Positions 24,007 to 31,339 of a stretch of DNA of 64,000 nt are shown piece after piece. Made by a program: the position numbers and the translations under genes. Within the stretch, counting starts at the first letter, position 1. Every line of letters starts with the position of its first letter. The notes beneath the pieces are model-generated. The model worked only from the letters and a program-made list of their open reading frames with translations, was not told where the DNA came from and searched no databases. The stretch comes from a virus: positions 62,001-126,000 of the IMG/VR virus record IMGVR_UViG_3300026488_000015; one strand, 5' to 3'.

Positions 24007-24668
24007 TAGTGTTTCTTTCCATTAATCGTTTTGATTTGCCAATCAGTAATAACTGGTTCTCTACCTTTAGTAAATCTTTGAGCAAGATAAGGGTCAATTT
24101 TAGCATCATAATCGATTTTAAACATTTTAGAACCGTTATCAAGTGTAATGTCAATGATAGTACCACCTAGCTCCATACTTCTGTATGTGAACATAACATA
24201 GTCGCCTACTTTAGGTTTTGTTGATTCAGTTACTTCAACTTTTTCTTCTTCCTTTTCAGGTTTCTCTTCATCTTTTACTTCCTTCTTCTCAGGTTTCTCT
24301 TCTTTTTTCTTAGGCTTTTCTTTCTTCTCAGGTTTCTCTTCAGGAACTTCTTCCTCTTCTGGCTCAGGCTCTAATTCAGCATCTTCACCTTCTTCAGTCT
24401 CTACATCAGCAATATTATCAGCTATGAACTGTCCCATTTCTGCACTTAAATCGTGTAGTTTTGCTTCCATATCTAAGATGTTAGCTCTAAGAGGATTATC
24501 CTCTCTCATAACTCCTAATACACCTAAAAGTGATACATTAGCTATACTCGCTTGAATTTCTTTCATCGCTGCTAGAGCCTCGTAACGAACTGCGTTTTCT
24601 GTTACTTCTGTTTCTGGAATGATTTCTACTTTTGATTTAACACCAAGATGGTCTTTGAATGATTTCAT
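24006..24668 (-). CDS. Tagged late protein with Glu/Lys/Pro repeats, first of the packaged-protein transcript
   Basis: 220 residues. It starts MKSFKDHLGVKSK, a weaker form of the tag without a clear cut site; a site after VTE near residue 24 is possible. Residues 25-90 are helical, 90-155 a low-complexity E/K/P stretch (EKPEKKEKPKKKEEKPEKKE), and 156-220 a small beta domain (VGDYVMFTYRSMELGGTII) like a KOW/SH3-type barrel. A perfect late box at 24691-24698 precedes it, and the next seven - strand genes through the endolysin follow without a visible break. Confidence 0.55.
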   Translation of the reverse strand: MKSFKDHLGVKSKVEIIPETEVTENAVRYEALAAMKEIQASIANVSLLGVLGVMREDNPLRANILDMEAKLHDLSAEMGQFIADNIADVETEEGEDAELEPEPEEEEVPEEKPEKKEKPKKKEEKPEKKEVKDEEKPEKEEEKVEVTESTKPKVGDYVMFTYRSMELGGTIIDITLDNGSKMFKIDYDAKIDPYLAQRFTKGREPVITDWQIKTINGKKH

Positions 24669-24690
24669 ATGGTTCTCCTAACTTTATTGA

Positions 24691-24698
24691 TATTTATA
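24691..24698 (-). promoter_or_regulatory. T4-like late promoter box
   Basis: Exact TATAAATA on the - strand, 22 bases before the 24006-24668 gene; start of the packaged-protein and endolysin transcript. Confidence 0.75.
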
Positions 24699-24975
24699 GG
24701 AGATAATGAGGGTGGAATTCTATGAGTATTTTTTTGAATGAGGGGAATTTTATTAGGTTATGCAATGATGTGTATATGTATTCTCCAGTGAATACGCCTT
24801 CGTTTGAGTATTCTTTAGTGTGGAATGAACCCCAAGAGTCTTCGTTTAAGTAGTTTTTAAGGATATTTTCGTATGAGTGGTATTTTATTTCATTCTGCCA
24901 TTTTATAGAGAAAATATGATGGACTCTTCCTTCCAAATCAATCACGAAAGGAAAACCAAAAGAGTCTTTATTCAT
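24694..24975 (-). CDS. Small protein with C-terminal PHYLL tail
   Basis: 93 residues, acidic to neutral, aromatic-rich, ending LIEFHPHYLL. That end matches the PHLxL-type C-terminus found on over a dozen otherwise different small proteins in the window. It is the last gene of the early-type block at its right; its stop overlaps the late promoter of the packaged-protein transcript. Function unknown. Confidence 0.5.
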   Translation of the reverse strand: MNKDSFGFPFVIDLEGRVHHIFSIKWQNEIKYHSYENILKNYLNEDSWGSFHTKEYSNEGVFTGEYIYTSLHNLIKFPSFKKILIEFHPHYLL

Positions 24976-25216
24976 AACGAGATTCGCCGTTCCGTTCTAC
25001 TAGGATAGGTACTGGTGCTATGTCAAAATTGAATGCACAAGTGTCACCACATTTGTTGCAAGTGTATCTTACTAAATCTGTATCAGTACAATCTGCTTGG
25101 TCGTTGAGTGGGTCGCCACATCCGGGGCATTTACATACGCAACCACACTGCTCTAGTATTTTTTCTTCTCTACTCTTCTCTAGGCGGAACAGCTTTCTTA
25201 TGATTCCTAATAACAT
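24968..25216 (-). CDS. Small zinc-ribbon protein
   Basis: 82 residues. Two or three Cys pairs, CGCVCKCPGCGDP and YTCNKCGDTC, form a likely zinc ribbon. It overlaps the 25170 gene by 47 bases, which is unusual but has a good ribosome site (GGAGGC) at 25216. Such ribbons bind nucleic acid or protein; no closer identity is visible. Confidence 0.5.
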   Translation of the reverse strand: MLLGIIRKLFRLEKSREEKILEQCGCVCKCPGCGDPLNDQADCTDTDLVRYTCNKCGDTCAFNFDIAPVPILVERNGESRYE

Positions 25217-25445
25217 ATTTGCCTCCTTCTTTGACTAAATATTTATTTAATATTGTTGTTTCTTGTACTGAAATATTTCTCCAATGGCCACCTTGACTAT
25301 CGTATAAAAATTCTTGGATTGTAGAACATTTCTCGCATATTCTATGTGATGGATAAAAACTATCGTATGTTTCATCAAGATATGTCCTTGAGATTACTTG
25401 ATTTACTTCCACCCATTTATGGAATTGATACCATTTACATTTCAT
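25170..25445 (-). CDS. Small Cys/His protein
   Basis: 91 residues from the ATG at 25445, which overlaps the stop of the upstream gene (TAATG); the reading can be extended to 25457. Aromatic and basic. Potential zinc ligands are MKCKWYQFHKW at the N-terminus and RICEKCST near residue 50. Unrecognised; the C-terminal 15 residues overlap the next gene in another frame. Confidence 0.45.
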   Translation of the reverse strand: MKCKWYQFHKWVEVNQVISRTYLDETYDSFYPSHRICEKCSTIQEFLYDSQGGHWRNISVQETTILNKYLVKEGGKYVIRNHKKAVPPREE

Positions 25446-25798
25446 TATTCTAGCCAATCAGATATTAAATCAGTTGTTTTATCTGTATTTTCTGCTTTGA
25501 AATAACAGATTGCCTCTACCGTTGTATTCTCAAATTCTACCTCGATAACGCCTCTAGTATATAAATCAGGCACATCTTCAAATCTATCCAATTCAATAAG
25601 CTGTTCTTCGGTTACTTCGTACAGTTCGCCTTGAATAATATTGCCTTCTTGAGGTCTATCCTCTAAGAAAGGGAAATACCAACGGCTCTTATACATAGGG
25701 TAAGGTACTGTCGTTTCGCAAGGAAACAAGAACTTGCTATGGTTGTAGTGGTTATTTCTGCAACCTTGTTTGAGTGTTCCATATACAAATAATTTCAT
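25445..25798 (-). CDS. Gamma-glutamylcyclotransferase-like (GGCT/AIG2) protein
   Basis: 117 residues, a full AIG2/GGCT fold. It opens MKLFVYGTLKQG (the YGTLK substrate loop), then NIIQGELYEVTEEQLIELDR and a single catalytic-type acidic residue in that segment, followed by FEDVPDLYTRGVIEV. The family releases 5-oxoproline from gamma-glutamyl amines or peptides. In phages its substrate is unknown; suppression of glutathione-linked stress, or a peptide modification, are possibilities. It is first behind an early-type promoter. Confidence 0.75.
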   Translation of the reverse strand: MKLFVYGTLKQGCRNNHYNHSKFLFPCETTVPYPMYKSRWYFPFLEDRPQEGNIIQGELYEVTEEQLIELDRFEDVPDLYTRGVIEVEFENTTVEAICYFKAENTDKTTDLISDWLE

Positions 25799-25811
25799 TT
25801 TATTCCTTAAT

Positions 25812-25834
25812 TTTTAATATAATATTATAACATA
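25812..25834 (-). promoter_or_regulatory. Early-type promoter, copy at the GGCT gene
   Basis: - strand TATGTTATAATATT carries TGnTATAAT; a TTAAG hexamer-like block lies about 10 bases upstream. It reads into the gene starting at 25798. Confidence 0.6.
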
Positions 25835-25848
25835 AAGTAGCTTAATGG

Positions 25849-26406
25849 CTACTTTATTTCCGAAAGAATGACTTCATTTACTTTTTTATTGTACTCTGAA
25901 TCAGTCTTGTAGTGTTTTGCTACTATAAATCCATTATAACGGTGTTCTGTCGTGATAGTAAATTTTGAAACATCAGTCATCTTAGCTAATCGTTGTGCTT
26001 CTCCTTTAGGGAAGAAAAAGGTAACAGTTTTATTGCCATCGATTACTGCATCCATATGATACTGTGAACCCATCTGATACACTTTTACTTTTGTTGGTGT
26101 ATGTACTTCTGTGTAATGCTCAAAAATAAAGATTCTAGGAAATAGATAGAATGCTATAGTAAGCACAACAAATGCTATAGATTGCATCATCAATGCTAAA
26201 GCCATATTCGCCTGTTCATCTGTTATATCAAGCATTTGAGCAAAGATAAAGAAAAATGTAGCAAATACCCAAAACACTAAATTAAATCCAATTACACTTA
26301 ACCAGATACTATACGAATCACCTAAATAAATGTATATACCAAGACCTACGAACCATATCAACGGGTACAGACCAAATCTGTATAAATTTTCTATATTTGT
26401 TTTCAT
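25849..26406 (-). CDS. Membrane protein, unknown
   Basis: 185 residues. Three hydrophobic segments lie in the first half (about 12-29, 32-56 and 72-94: WFVGLGIYIYLG, FNLVFWVFATFFFIFAQM, SIAFVVLTIAFYLFP). A C-terminal soluble beta-rich domain of about 85 residues follows (YQMGSQYHMDAVIDGNKTVT). Probably in the host inner membrane with the tail in cytoplasm or periplasm. Its ATG overlaps the stop of the 37-residue gene at 26403. No family recognised; superinfection exclusion is a speculation only. Confidence 0.5.
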   Translation of the reverse strand: MKTNIENLYRFGLYPLIWFVGLGIYIYLGDSYSIWLSVIGFNLVFWVFATFFFIFAQMLDITDEQANMALALMMQSIAFVVLTIAFYLFPRIFIFEHYTEVHTPTKVKVYQMGSQYHMDAVIDGNKTVTFFFPKGEAQRLAKMTDVSKFTITTEHRYNGFIVAKHYKTDSEYNKKVNEVILSEIK

Positions 26407-26516
26407 CTTCTTCCTTTCTTCCTTTTTGTATTAGCCAATCCACAGAAGCTATTTGCTTCAATAACTATTAAGAGTATCATTAATCCAGTAAATATCGAAC
26501 CTTCTAATAATGACAT
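26403..26516 (-). CDS. 37-residue single-span membrane peptide
   Basis: MSLLEGSIFTGLMILLIVIE, then a polar stretch and a basic end (KRKKGRR). One membrane helix with positive-inside topology. The ATG follows the upstream stop by one base, and its TGA overlaps the next ATG, which argues that it is translated. Function unknown. Confidence 0.5.
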   Translation of the reverse strand: MSLLEGSIFTGLMILLIVIEANSFCGLANTKRKKGRR

Positions 26517-26714
26517 TTAGTGCTCTCTTATTTCGAAACCAGGGTTAATGACTCTCATTGCATCTTGTAAGTTATCCAGGATTGCTGCTTTTTTATTAAC
26601 TTCTGTTACTAAGGCCAAATCTCTTGGTGAACTGAAACCGTCTTCAGGTACCATATTTTTAATCTCGTGATATAGTTCATTAATCAATCTATAAAGTCGT
26701 TGTTCTGTATCCAT
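26517..26714 (-). CDS. Small helical protein, unknown
   Basis: 65 residues, acidic. It starts MDTEQRLYRLINELYHEIKN, a clear amphipathic helix, and continues with a second helix containing AAILDNLQDAMRVI. It is first behind the promoter at 26731-26753 and translationally linked to the two downstream membrane genes. Confidence 0.5.
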   Translation of the reverse strand: MDTEQRLYRLINELYHEIKNMVPEDGFSSPRDLALVTEVNKKAAILDNLQDAMRVINPGFEIREH

Positions 26715-26730
26715 CTTTCTATCCTTTGTT

Positions 26731-26753
26731 TGATATGTAGTATTATAACATAA
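26731..26753 (-). promoter_or_regulatory. Early-type promoter
   Basis: Contains - strand TATGTTATAATACT, one base different from the common form after the -10. It reads into the gene at 26714. Confidence 0.6.
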
Positions 26754-26770
26754 AATACCTTATAGATACC

Positions 26771-27097
26771 TTAAAGTACTAAATGTGGATTTTCTTTATA
26801 ATAATCTCTTATGTCAAAAGAGAACTCATTCTTAAAGAAATCCTGAAATTCTGGTAGATATTCAGAATATTCATCAAAATATCTATCCGTAAATATTTCT
26901 TGGAATGCCTTCGACATTTCGGTAATAGGACCAGTACCACCAATATCCATTAATTCTATTCTCGAATACCATAGCGAATAGAACCTATTCAATGAAGGAG
27001 ATACAATCAGTTCAAAATCAGGAACATCTGAAACATCATTAGCAAAACATTCTTGTATTAATTTATCGGTCTCTTTTGTTTTGCCTTTAAGAATCAT
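26771..27097 (-). CDS. Small protein with C-terminal PHLVL tail
   Basis: 108 residues, acidic, ending DYYKENPHLVL, a clear member of the PHLxL set. The segment before the tail (EFSFDIRDYYKE) is a predicted helix, as in other members. No enzyme motif seen. Lies 6 bases after the membrane gene at 27104. Confidence 0.5.
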   Translation of the reverse strand: MILKGKTKETDKLIQECFANDVSDVPDFELIVSPSLNRFYSLWYSRIELMDIGGTGPITEMSKAFQEIFTDRYFDEYSEYLPEFQDFFKNEFSFDIRDYYKENPHLVL

Positions 27098-27103
27098 TAC
27101 ATT

Positions 27104-27355
27104 CTACGCTACAAATGGATTAGATAGGCTTATAGCATTCTCTGTTTGAAAATAGTATGAAATATCTCCGACTACAATACCCGCTAAAAATATCATTATG
27201 ATTGCTTGGACGATGACACCACCAACACCAGTCCCATCTTGTTTAAATATCATAAATACAGCAATAACGAATAAAGCTAACTGTGCTGCTAATACAAACT
27301 GTGTTCCCACTATAATTCCCGCCACAAAAACCCCTATCGTAAGTATGAATTCCAT
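27104..27355 (-). CDS. Small integral membrane protein
   Basis: 83 residues with three hydrophobic segments: ILTIGVFVAGIIVG, LAAQLALFVIAVFMIF and VIVQAIIMIFLAGIVVG, plus a short polar C-terminus. Resembles TrbC/VirB2-like or holin-sized proteins in topology only. Its start overlaps the stop of the RNA ligase by one base. Holin or membrane-modifier are open possibilities. Confidence 0.5.
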   Translation of the reverse strand: MEFILTIGVFVAGIIVGTQFVLAAQLALFVIAVFMIFKQDGTGVGGVIVQAIIMIFLAGIVVGDISYYFQTENAISLSNPFVA

Positions 27356-28515
27356 TATAGACCCTCTACGAATTCTTTTGCTTTACCTAAAGAGTTGGTT
27401 TGTTTTTCGATGTGCTCTTTAACCATTTTACCCGCAGTTTGTTCTACATCACGAAATGATGTGTTAAGTGACTTCATAACACCACCAAATAATGGTTCGT
27501 TTCTATATTTTAAAGCGAATTCTTTTCTGTTTTCATCAAAATCTTGGAAATACTTTCTTCTTAGTTCTTTAAAAGCAACCACTTGATGATTATAATAATG
27601 AGAAACTTTTTCTTCCATTTCAATAATCATATCTTTTTTAGGACCTTGTACTAATTGAGCTATAACATCATCGATATTACCATCTAAGATAGTCTTCACT
27701 AAAAGATTCTCTCTAAATGCATCAGGACCAACTAAACCGTGTAATTGGATATAGTGGTCTGTTTTGATTTTTGCCATTTGACCATCTTCAAAAGTAACTA
27801 CCCAACCTTCGATGTTTGCTTGTGAAGTTTCTTTGAGTCTTAATAAACCATCGAGTGCTAGATTTTCATTTGGGAAGATTTTAAAGTCTTCAGTCACATT
27901 AATATTGAAAATATCAGCTAAAGATTTCATTTCTAATTTCTCTAAATAACTTCCATCATTTCTTCTAACTTGTAGTAGTGTCAAAGCATTAGCTACTTCA
28001 TAATTTAGTACAATTTGATTTTCAAATCCAACTAATTCAAAGATTGGAGTAAAATCTCTAATATTACATTCAGTAATAAAATGTTGGAATTCTCTGCTAG
28101 TATCATAGATATTTTGTGCCATTACAGCTTGTTCTGAAATAAATGACATTTTAGATTTAGCTCTAACTTTGCTATTCGGGAACTCAACAAAAGAGATAAC
28201 TGAACCGTCTTCTTTATTTTGTACACGAGCAACTTTCTTACCTTGTAAATCTTCTGGCATCCACCCTAAAGTTTGACCATAATTGAAGAATTTTTGCATT
28301 AAAAGATTTCTTTTCCAAGTGCCATCTGGTTGTTCAATGAATGTTAAACCTCTAAGTTCAAATGCTTCATCATTTGCGAAATCAGAAATTGATGCAAGGC
28401 GATAATCATACATTACTACATTAACACCTTCAACTTCTCGTTCTGCTTTAATAAATGCTTCATTACGAGCAACAATTTCATCACATTCTTGTTTTGTTTT
28501 TAAATAAAATTTCAT
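27355..28515 (-). CDS. rnlA: RNA ligase 1 (T4 Rnl1-like)
   Basis: 386 residues, near the T4 Rnl1 length of 374. The nucleotidyl-acceptor motif is VQNKEDGSVISF, with K101 as predicted AMP-carrying lysine. Later motifs follow: KVRAKSKMSF, FELVGFENQIV (motif III region), EGWVVTFEDGQ (motif IV) and AKIKTDHYI (motif V). A helical C-terminal domain of about 110 residues follows, as in T4 Rnl1, where it recognises tRNA. It repairs cleaved tRNA anticodon loops, countering nuclease defences such as PrrC. A second ligase is at 34014. Confidence 0.9.
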   Translation of the reverse strand: MKFYLKTKQECDEIVARNEAFIKAEREVEGVNVVMYDYRLASISDFANDEAFELRGLTFIEQPDGTWKRNLLMQKFFNYGQTLGWMPEDLQGKKVARVQNKEDGSVISFVEFPNSKVRAKSKMSFISEQAVMAQNIYDTSREFQHFITECNIRDFTPIFELVGFENQIVLNYEVANALTLLQVRRNDGSYLEKLEMKSLADIFNINVTEDFKIFPNENLALDGLLRLKETSQANIEGWVVTFEDGQMAKIKTDHYIQLHGLVGPDAFRENLLVKTILDGNIDDVIAQLVQGPKKDMIIEMEEKVSHYYNHQVVAFKELRRKYFQDFDENRKEFALKYRNEPLFGGVMKSLNTSFRDVEQTAGKMVKEHIEKQTNSLGKAKEFVEGL

Positions 28516-28518
28516 TTC

Positions 28519-28833
28519 TTATCCTTCTTTTGTTCGTATGATATAATCATCTTGAATTATTTTAGTAAATTCTTTAATAGCTTTAATTTCTTTCTTGTAT
28601 GGTATAGTGTTATTCAAATCTATCATAACATCTTTAAGCGAAATTAGCAGATTTGTTTTGGTTGTTATTTGTTTATTACAAATTCTATCCATATTACTAT
28701 AAATTTTGAAGCATTCTATTATAAAGGCCTCAATATTATCAGCACTTCTAAAAGACTTATCAGTTAAATTAAGTTTATTCTTTATAGTGTTAAACAATAA
28801 TTGGCTTTCGCAGAATGAAGAGAAATTATTCAT
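28519..28833 (-). CDS. Small helical protein, unknown
   Basis: 104 residues, basic and helical. Its start MNNFSSFCESQLLF is reminiscent of the head tag (MxxFSxFxxE), but the gene lies under an early promoter and lacks a clear cleavage site, so this may be chance. It overlaps the 28826 gene by 8 bases. Adjacent to RNA ligase 1, with no recognised function. Confidence 0.45.
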   Translation of the reverse strand: MNNFSSFCESQLLFNTIKNKLNLTDKSFRSADNIEAFIIECFKIYSNMDRICNKQITTKTNLLISLKDVMIDLNNTIPYKKEIKAIKEFTKIIQDDYIIRTKEG

Positions 28834-29056
28834 CTAGTATCCCTTCTTTGACTAATGCATCTAATTCTTTTCTTAAATTAGGCATCAATCTTTTCATCTT
28901 TCTAATATTTTCTGCGTGTCTTACCGTAGAAAATAATGTACATTCTTTGTCTGAATATTTCTCGTTCAGGCTTTCTTTAAGTTCATTAATTTCTATTAGT
29001 ACATCAGAAAATTCTGAATCTGTTAATGACAATAAATCTTCTTTCGTATAATTCAT
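28826..29056 (-). CDS. Small helical protein, unknown
   Basis: 76 residues, charged and entirely helical in appearance (SDVLIEINELKESLNEKYSD, NIRKMKRLMPNLRKELDALV). First gene of the transcript running through RNA ligase 1. Ribosome site AAGGATAAGA. Confidence 0.5.
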   Translation of the reverse strand: MNYTKEDLLSLTDSEFSDVLIEINELKESLNEKYSDKECTLFSTVRHAENIRKMKRLMPNLRKELDALVKEGILDE

Positions 29057-29072
29057 TTCTTATCCTTCTCTC

Positions 29073-29095
29073 TTTATATGTAATATTATAACATA
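29073..29095 (-). promoter_or_regulatory. Early-type promoter, RNA ligase 1 transcript
   Basis: Full consensus form on the - strand: CTTAAGGTTAC, then TTATGTTATAATATTACA and TATAAAGAGA. It lies 17 bases before the start at 29056. Confidence 0.7.
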
Positions 29096-29113
29096 AGTAA
29101 CCTTAAGACCTTC

Positions 29114-29197
29114 TTAATTTCCAGTCCGACCACTCTCAGGTTCTACACCTCTTCTACGAGGCATTTGTTTTGCTATTTGTAATGCTGTTAATTTCAT
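29114..29197 (-). CDS. 27-residue basic peptide
   Basis: MKLTALQIAKQM, then PRRRGVEPESGRTGN. It has the standard ribosome site (AAGGATAAGA) 4 bases after the upstream stop, which supports translation. Too short for any assignment. Confidence 0.4.
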   Translation of the reverse strand: MKLTALQIAKQMPRRRGVEPESGRTGN

Positions 29198-29201
29198 TTT
29201 C

Positions 29202-29471
29202 TTATCCTTTATTAGTATAATTGTTCATTTCATTAATGGATTTTTCTACTAAGATTCTTAAATATTTTGTCTTTTGTTCGTAAGCCTCTTTAGGGGAAGT
29301 ACCAAACATATTCCAACGGTCATCGCACTTTAATTGATTGCTTGATGCTTTTATCGTATCTCCGAATTGGTCGATTAGTAAAAAATAACCTCTTAAACCA
29401 CCATCAAAACTTTTAATAACTTCTAATGCTTCTTTTGGATTATCTCTGTGGTAAAATATCTTTTTTAACAT
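29202..29471 (-). CDS. Small protein, unknown
   Basis: 89 residues, basic. It starts MLKKIFYHRDNPKEALEVIK and has a beta segment LRGYFLLIDQFGDTIKASS. First gene behind the promoter at 29490-29512. Nothing recognised. Confidence 0.45.
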   Translation of the reverse strand: MLKKIFYHRDNPKEALEVIKSFDGGLRGYFLLIDQFGDTIKASSNQLKCDDRWNMFGTSPKEAYEQKTKYLRILVEKSINEMNNYTNKG

Positions 29472-29489
29472 TTTTAGTCCTTATCTCTC

Positions 29490-29512
29490 TTTATATGTAA
29501 TATTATAACATA
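29490..29512 (-). promoter_or_regulatory. Early-type promoter
   Basis: Identical core to the copy at 29073-29095; reads into the gene at 29471. Confidence 0.7.
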
Positions 29513-29545
29513 AGTAACCTTAAAAGTAGATTAAGATTATATCAT

Positions 29546-30271
29546 TTATGCATACATTTTGATGTGATTGATTACATCTTGATTATTGTATTGACCCATT
29601 TTAAATCTACCTAATGCTGAATTTATTATCTCGACATTCGTTAAAGACTTAAACTCTTCTTTTGTAAGAATTGCTTTAAGCATTCTGAAAACTTTCATAT
29701 CTTTTTTAACAAGACCAAAATGAACCTTCTCACCAAAGATGGCATTCATACACTCATATCTATCTGAATACATATTTTTGATAAGATTCAATCTTTTTTC
29801 AAGTGAGTATTCTTTAATTCTATTAGTCATCTTTTTACTAATATCAGCATTAACCTCGACAATAACTGGTGAAGTTTTATAAGAAGTGTTCATAGGTTTT
29901 AAATTAAGAGGTGTAGCAACAAGTGTATGTGCTAATTTAGATAATCTGTCAGCATCTTCATTGAACTCTCTAGGAATCCAATTCAATGTGATGTTAAGAC
30001 CTTTTGCTAATGTAGATGAAACACCTTTAGCAGCAACACCTCTATTATCTGTGAATAAATGAGCAGATTCAATATTTCTATCTCTCATATATGTAAGAGT
30101 CTTTACTAATGCCATCGTTTCCATAAGTTCTGAATTATTTTGTGCTTTCGTTTTGTAAGGTAATTCATATCTGATATAGATTTCTTCTTTCGTGTCAAAG
30201 TTATAGATACCTATACCACAAAAACCTTCGTGGTAACTAGCATCGAAACAGATTTTAGTTTGAGTACTCAT
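29546..30271 (-). CDS. RNase HI-like protein with extra C-terminal domain
   Basis: 241 residues. Residues 1 to about 120 form an RNase H fold with acidic residues in place: ICFDASYHEG (D10), NNSELMETMA (E48), LFTDNRGVA (D75) and REFNEDADRLSK (D106/D108). This enzyme cuts RNA in RNA:DNA hybrids, removing primers or R-loops. Residues 125-241 are a basic helical domain (KKMTNRIKEYSLEKRLNLIK) not typical of bacterial RNase HI, perhaps a nucleic-acid clamp. T4 uses an unrelated FEN-type RNase H, so this gene is a functional substitute. Own early-type promoter. Confidence 0.85.
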   Translation of the reverse strand: MSTQTKICFDASYHEGFCGIGIYNFDTKEEIYIRYELPYKTKAQNNSELMETMALVKTLTYMRDRNIESAHLFTDNRGVAAKGVSSTLAKGLNITLNWIPREFNEDADRLSKLAHTLVATPLNLKPMNTSYKTSPVIVEVNADISKKMTNRIKEYSLEKRLNLIKNMYSDRYECMNAIFGEKVHFGLVKKDMKVFRMLKAILTKEEFKSLTNVEIINSALGRFKMGQYNNQDVINHIKMYA

Positions 30272-30290
30272 TTTAAATTCCTTTTGTCTC

Positions 30291-30313
30291 TTTATATGTA
30301 ATATTATAACATA
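30291..30313 (-). promoter_or_regulatory. Early-type promoter, RNase H gene
   Basis: Consensus core TTATGTTATAATATTACA on the - strand, preceded by CTAAGG; 20 bases before the start at 30271. Confidence 0.7.
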
Positions 30314-30331
30314 AAGAACCTTAGAGCTTTA

Positions 30332-30844
30332 TTAAGAGATTACGGTAACATTTTTCTGTGATTTATATTTTAGTAGTGCTTCGATTATTAGAGGGCTTTT
30401 CTTTGGGTTGATGGATACATTAGTTCTATCTAAAATTAGCACATTATTAACAAAATGAATAATTTCATCAAAGAATACTAGTGAATCAGAACCTAGAGTC
30501 AAATATCTACCTTCTTGGTCAATCTTGAGGTATTCGTATCCTAATGGTAACGATTCTAAAATCTCATCGAATTTTGGGTAGTTTAAGTGGTCTTTAAGAC
30601 CTAATACTAATTCTTTGATATTATCTGGTATCTCGTGTTGCACTTCAAAAGGTTCAACCCAAGAGGTGCTCTTATTATATTTCGCGTGGTCACCGTGTGG
30701 TTTGCCTGTGTATAGAAAGAACCCTTTATGACCAGAGCCGTTTTTTTCTGTTCTAAGAATCCACGAATCGTATTCTTCTAAGTACATAACGGCTACATCT
30801 TCCATTGTAAGAGGGAATGCTATGTTATTTGTGTTTACTTCCAT
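30332..30844 (-). CDS. Unknown protein
   Basis: 170 residues, alpha/beta, neutral. Segments include LTMEDVAVMYLEEYDSWILR and GHKGFFLYTGKPHGDHAKY. The C-terminal part is basic (NPKKSPLIIEALLKYKSQKN). Its ATG lies on the stop of the 30844 gene. No motif recognised. Confidence 0.45.
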   Translation of the reverse strand: MEVNTNNIAFPLTMEDVAVMYLEEYDSWILRTEKNGSGHKGFFLYTGKPHGDHAKYNKSTSWVEPFEVQHEIPDNIKELVLGLKDHLNYPKFDEILESLPLGYEYLKIDQEGRYLTLGSDSLVFFDEIIHFVNNVLILDRTNVSINPKKSPLIIEALLKYKSQKNVTVIS

Positions 30845-31071
30845 TAGTACACCCCATTTTCTAATTTAATAAGAGGACCTTTGATATTGTATATTTCTAT
30901 ATGAGGCATCTTATCATATTTCCCATTTAGTAGCTCCTTATAATAAATATAAGCTTCTTCAGAATCTAAAAAACATCCTAGTTCTTGATTATTCCGACCA
31001 TCATAAACCCTATACATATTATAAGCTTCTATATCGATTGACATCTGCTCGTAAAATTCTTTGTAACCCAT
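30844..31071 (-). CDS. Small acidic protein, unknown
   Basis: 75 residues: GYKEFYEQMSIDIEAYNMY, then CFLDSEEAYIYYKELLNGKY. The Tyr content is high. Good ribosome site (AAAGGATAA). A 58-base gap with no gene separates it from the 31130 gene. Confidence 0.45.
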   Translation of the reverse strand: MGYKEFYEQMSIDIEAYNMYRVYDGRNNQELGCFLDSEEAYIYYKELLNGKYDKMPHIEIYNIKGPLIKLENGVY

Positions 31072-31129
31072 AATTATCCTTTGTTCTCTGTGAAGCTAGT
31101 AAGCTAATATACCCAGCGTGAGGCTATGA

Positions 31130-31339
31130 CTAAGGCTCGTTTCCAGAATCTCGTTCATATCGTAATAAAATATCTGTCTCTATCTCTTTAAGCTTCTCAG
31201 CAATATCGTAATAGCATTCAGAATAGCAATCTTCACATAAATGTAAGTGAGTACCATATTTGTCGTGTTGTTCATTTAATGAAGCTGTAAGGTGGTGTTC
31301 ACCAACCCCTCCACATAAATCGCATTGTAAATCTTTCAT
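31130..31339 (-). CDS. Small zinc-binding protein
   Basis: 69 residues with CDLCGGVGEHH near the N-terminus and HLCEDCYSEC near residue 40, a treble-clef or zinc-ribbon arrangement, then an acidic helix. Probably binds one zinc; role unknown. Overlaps the next gene start by 4 bases. Confidence 0.5.
   Translation of the reverse strand: MKDLQCDLCGGVGEHHLTASLNEQHDKYGTHLHLCEDCYSECYYDIAEKLKEIETDILLRYERDSGNEP

Noticed and set aside
28519-28833. MNNFSSFCES start as another head tag
   Set aside because: Early transcript, no acidic (I/V)xE cut site, and only partial fit; kept as a remark.
31072-31129. Possible tRNA or small RNA in the 58-base gap
   Set aside because: Contains GCTAGTAAGCTA-type partial repeats but no cloverleaf; no tRNA was found anywhere in the window by eye.
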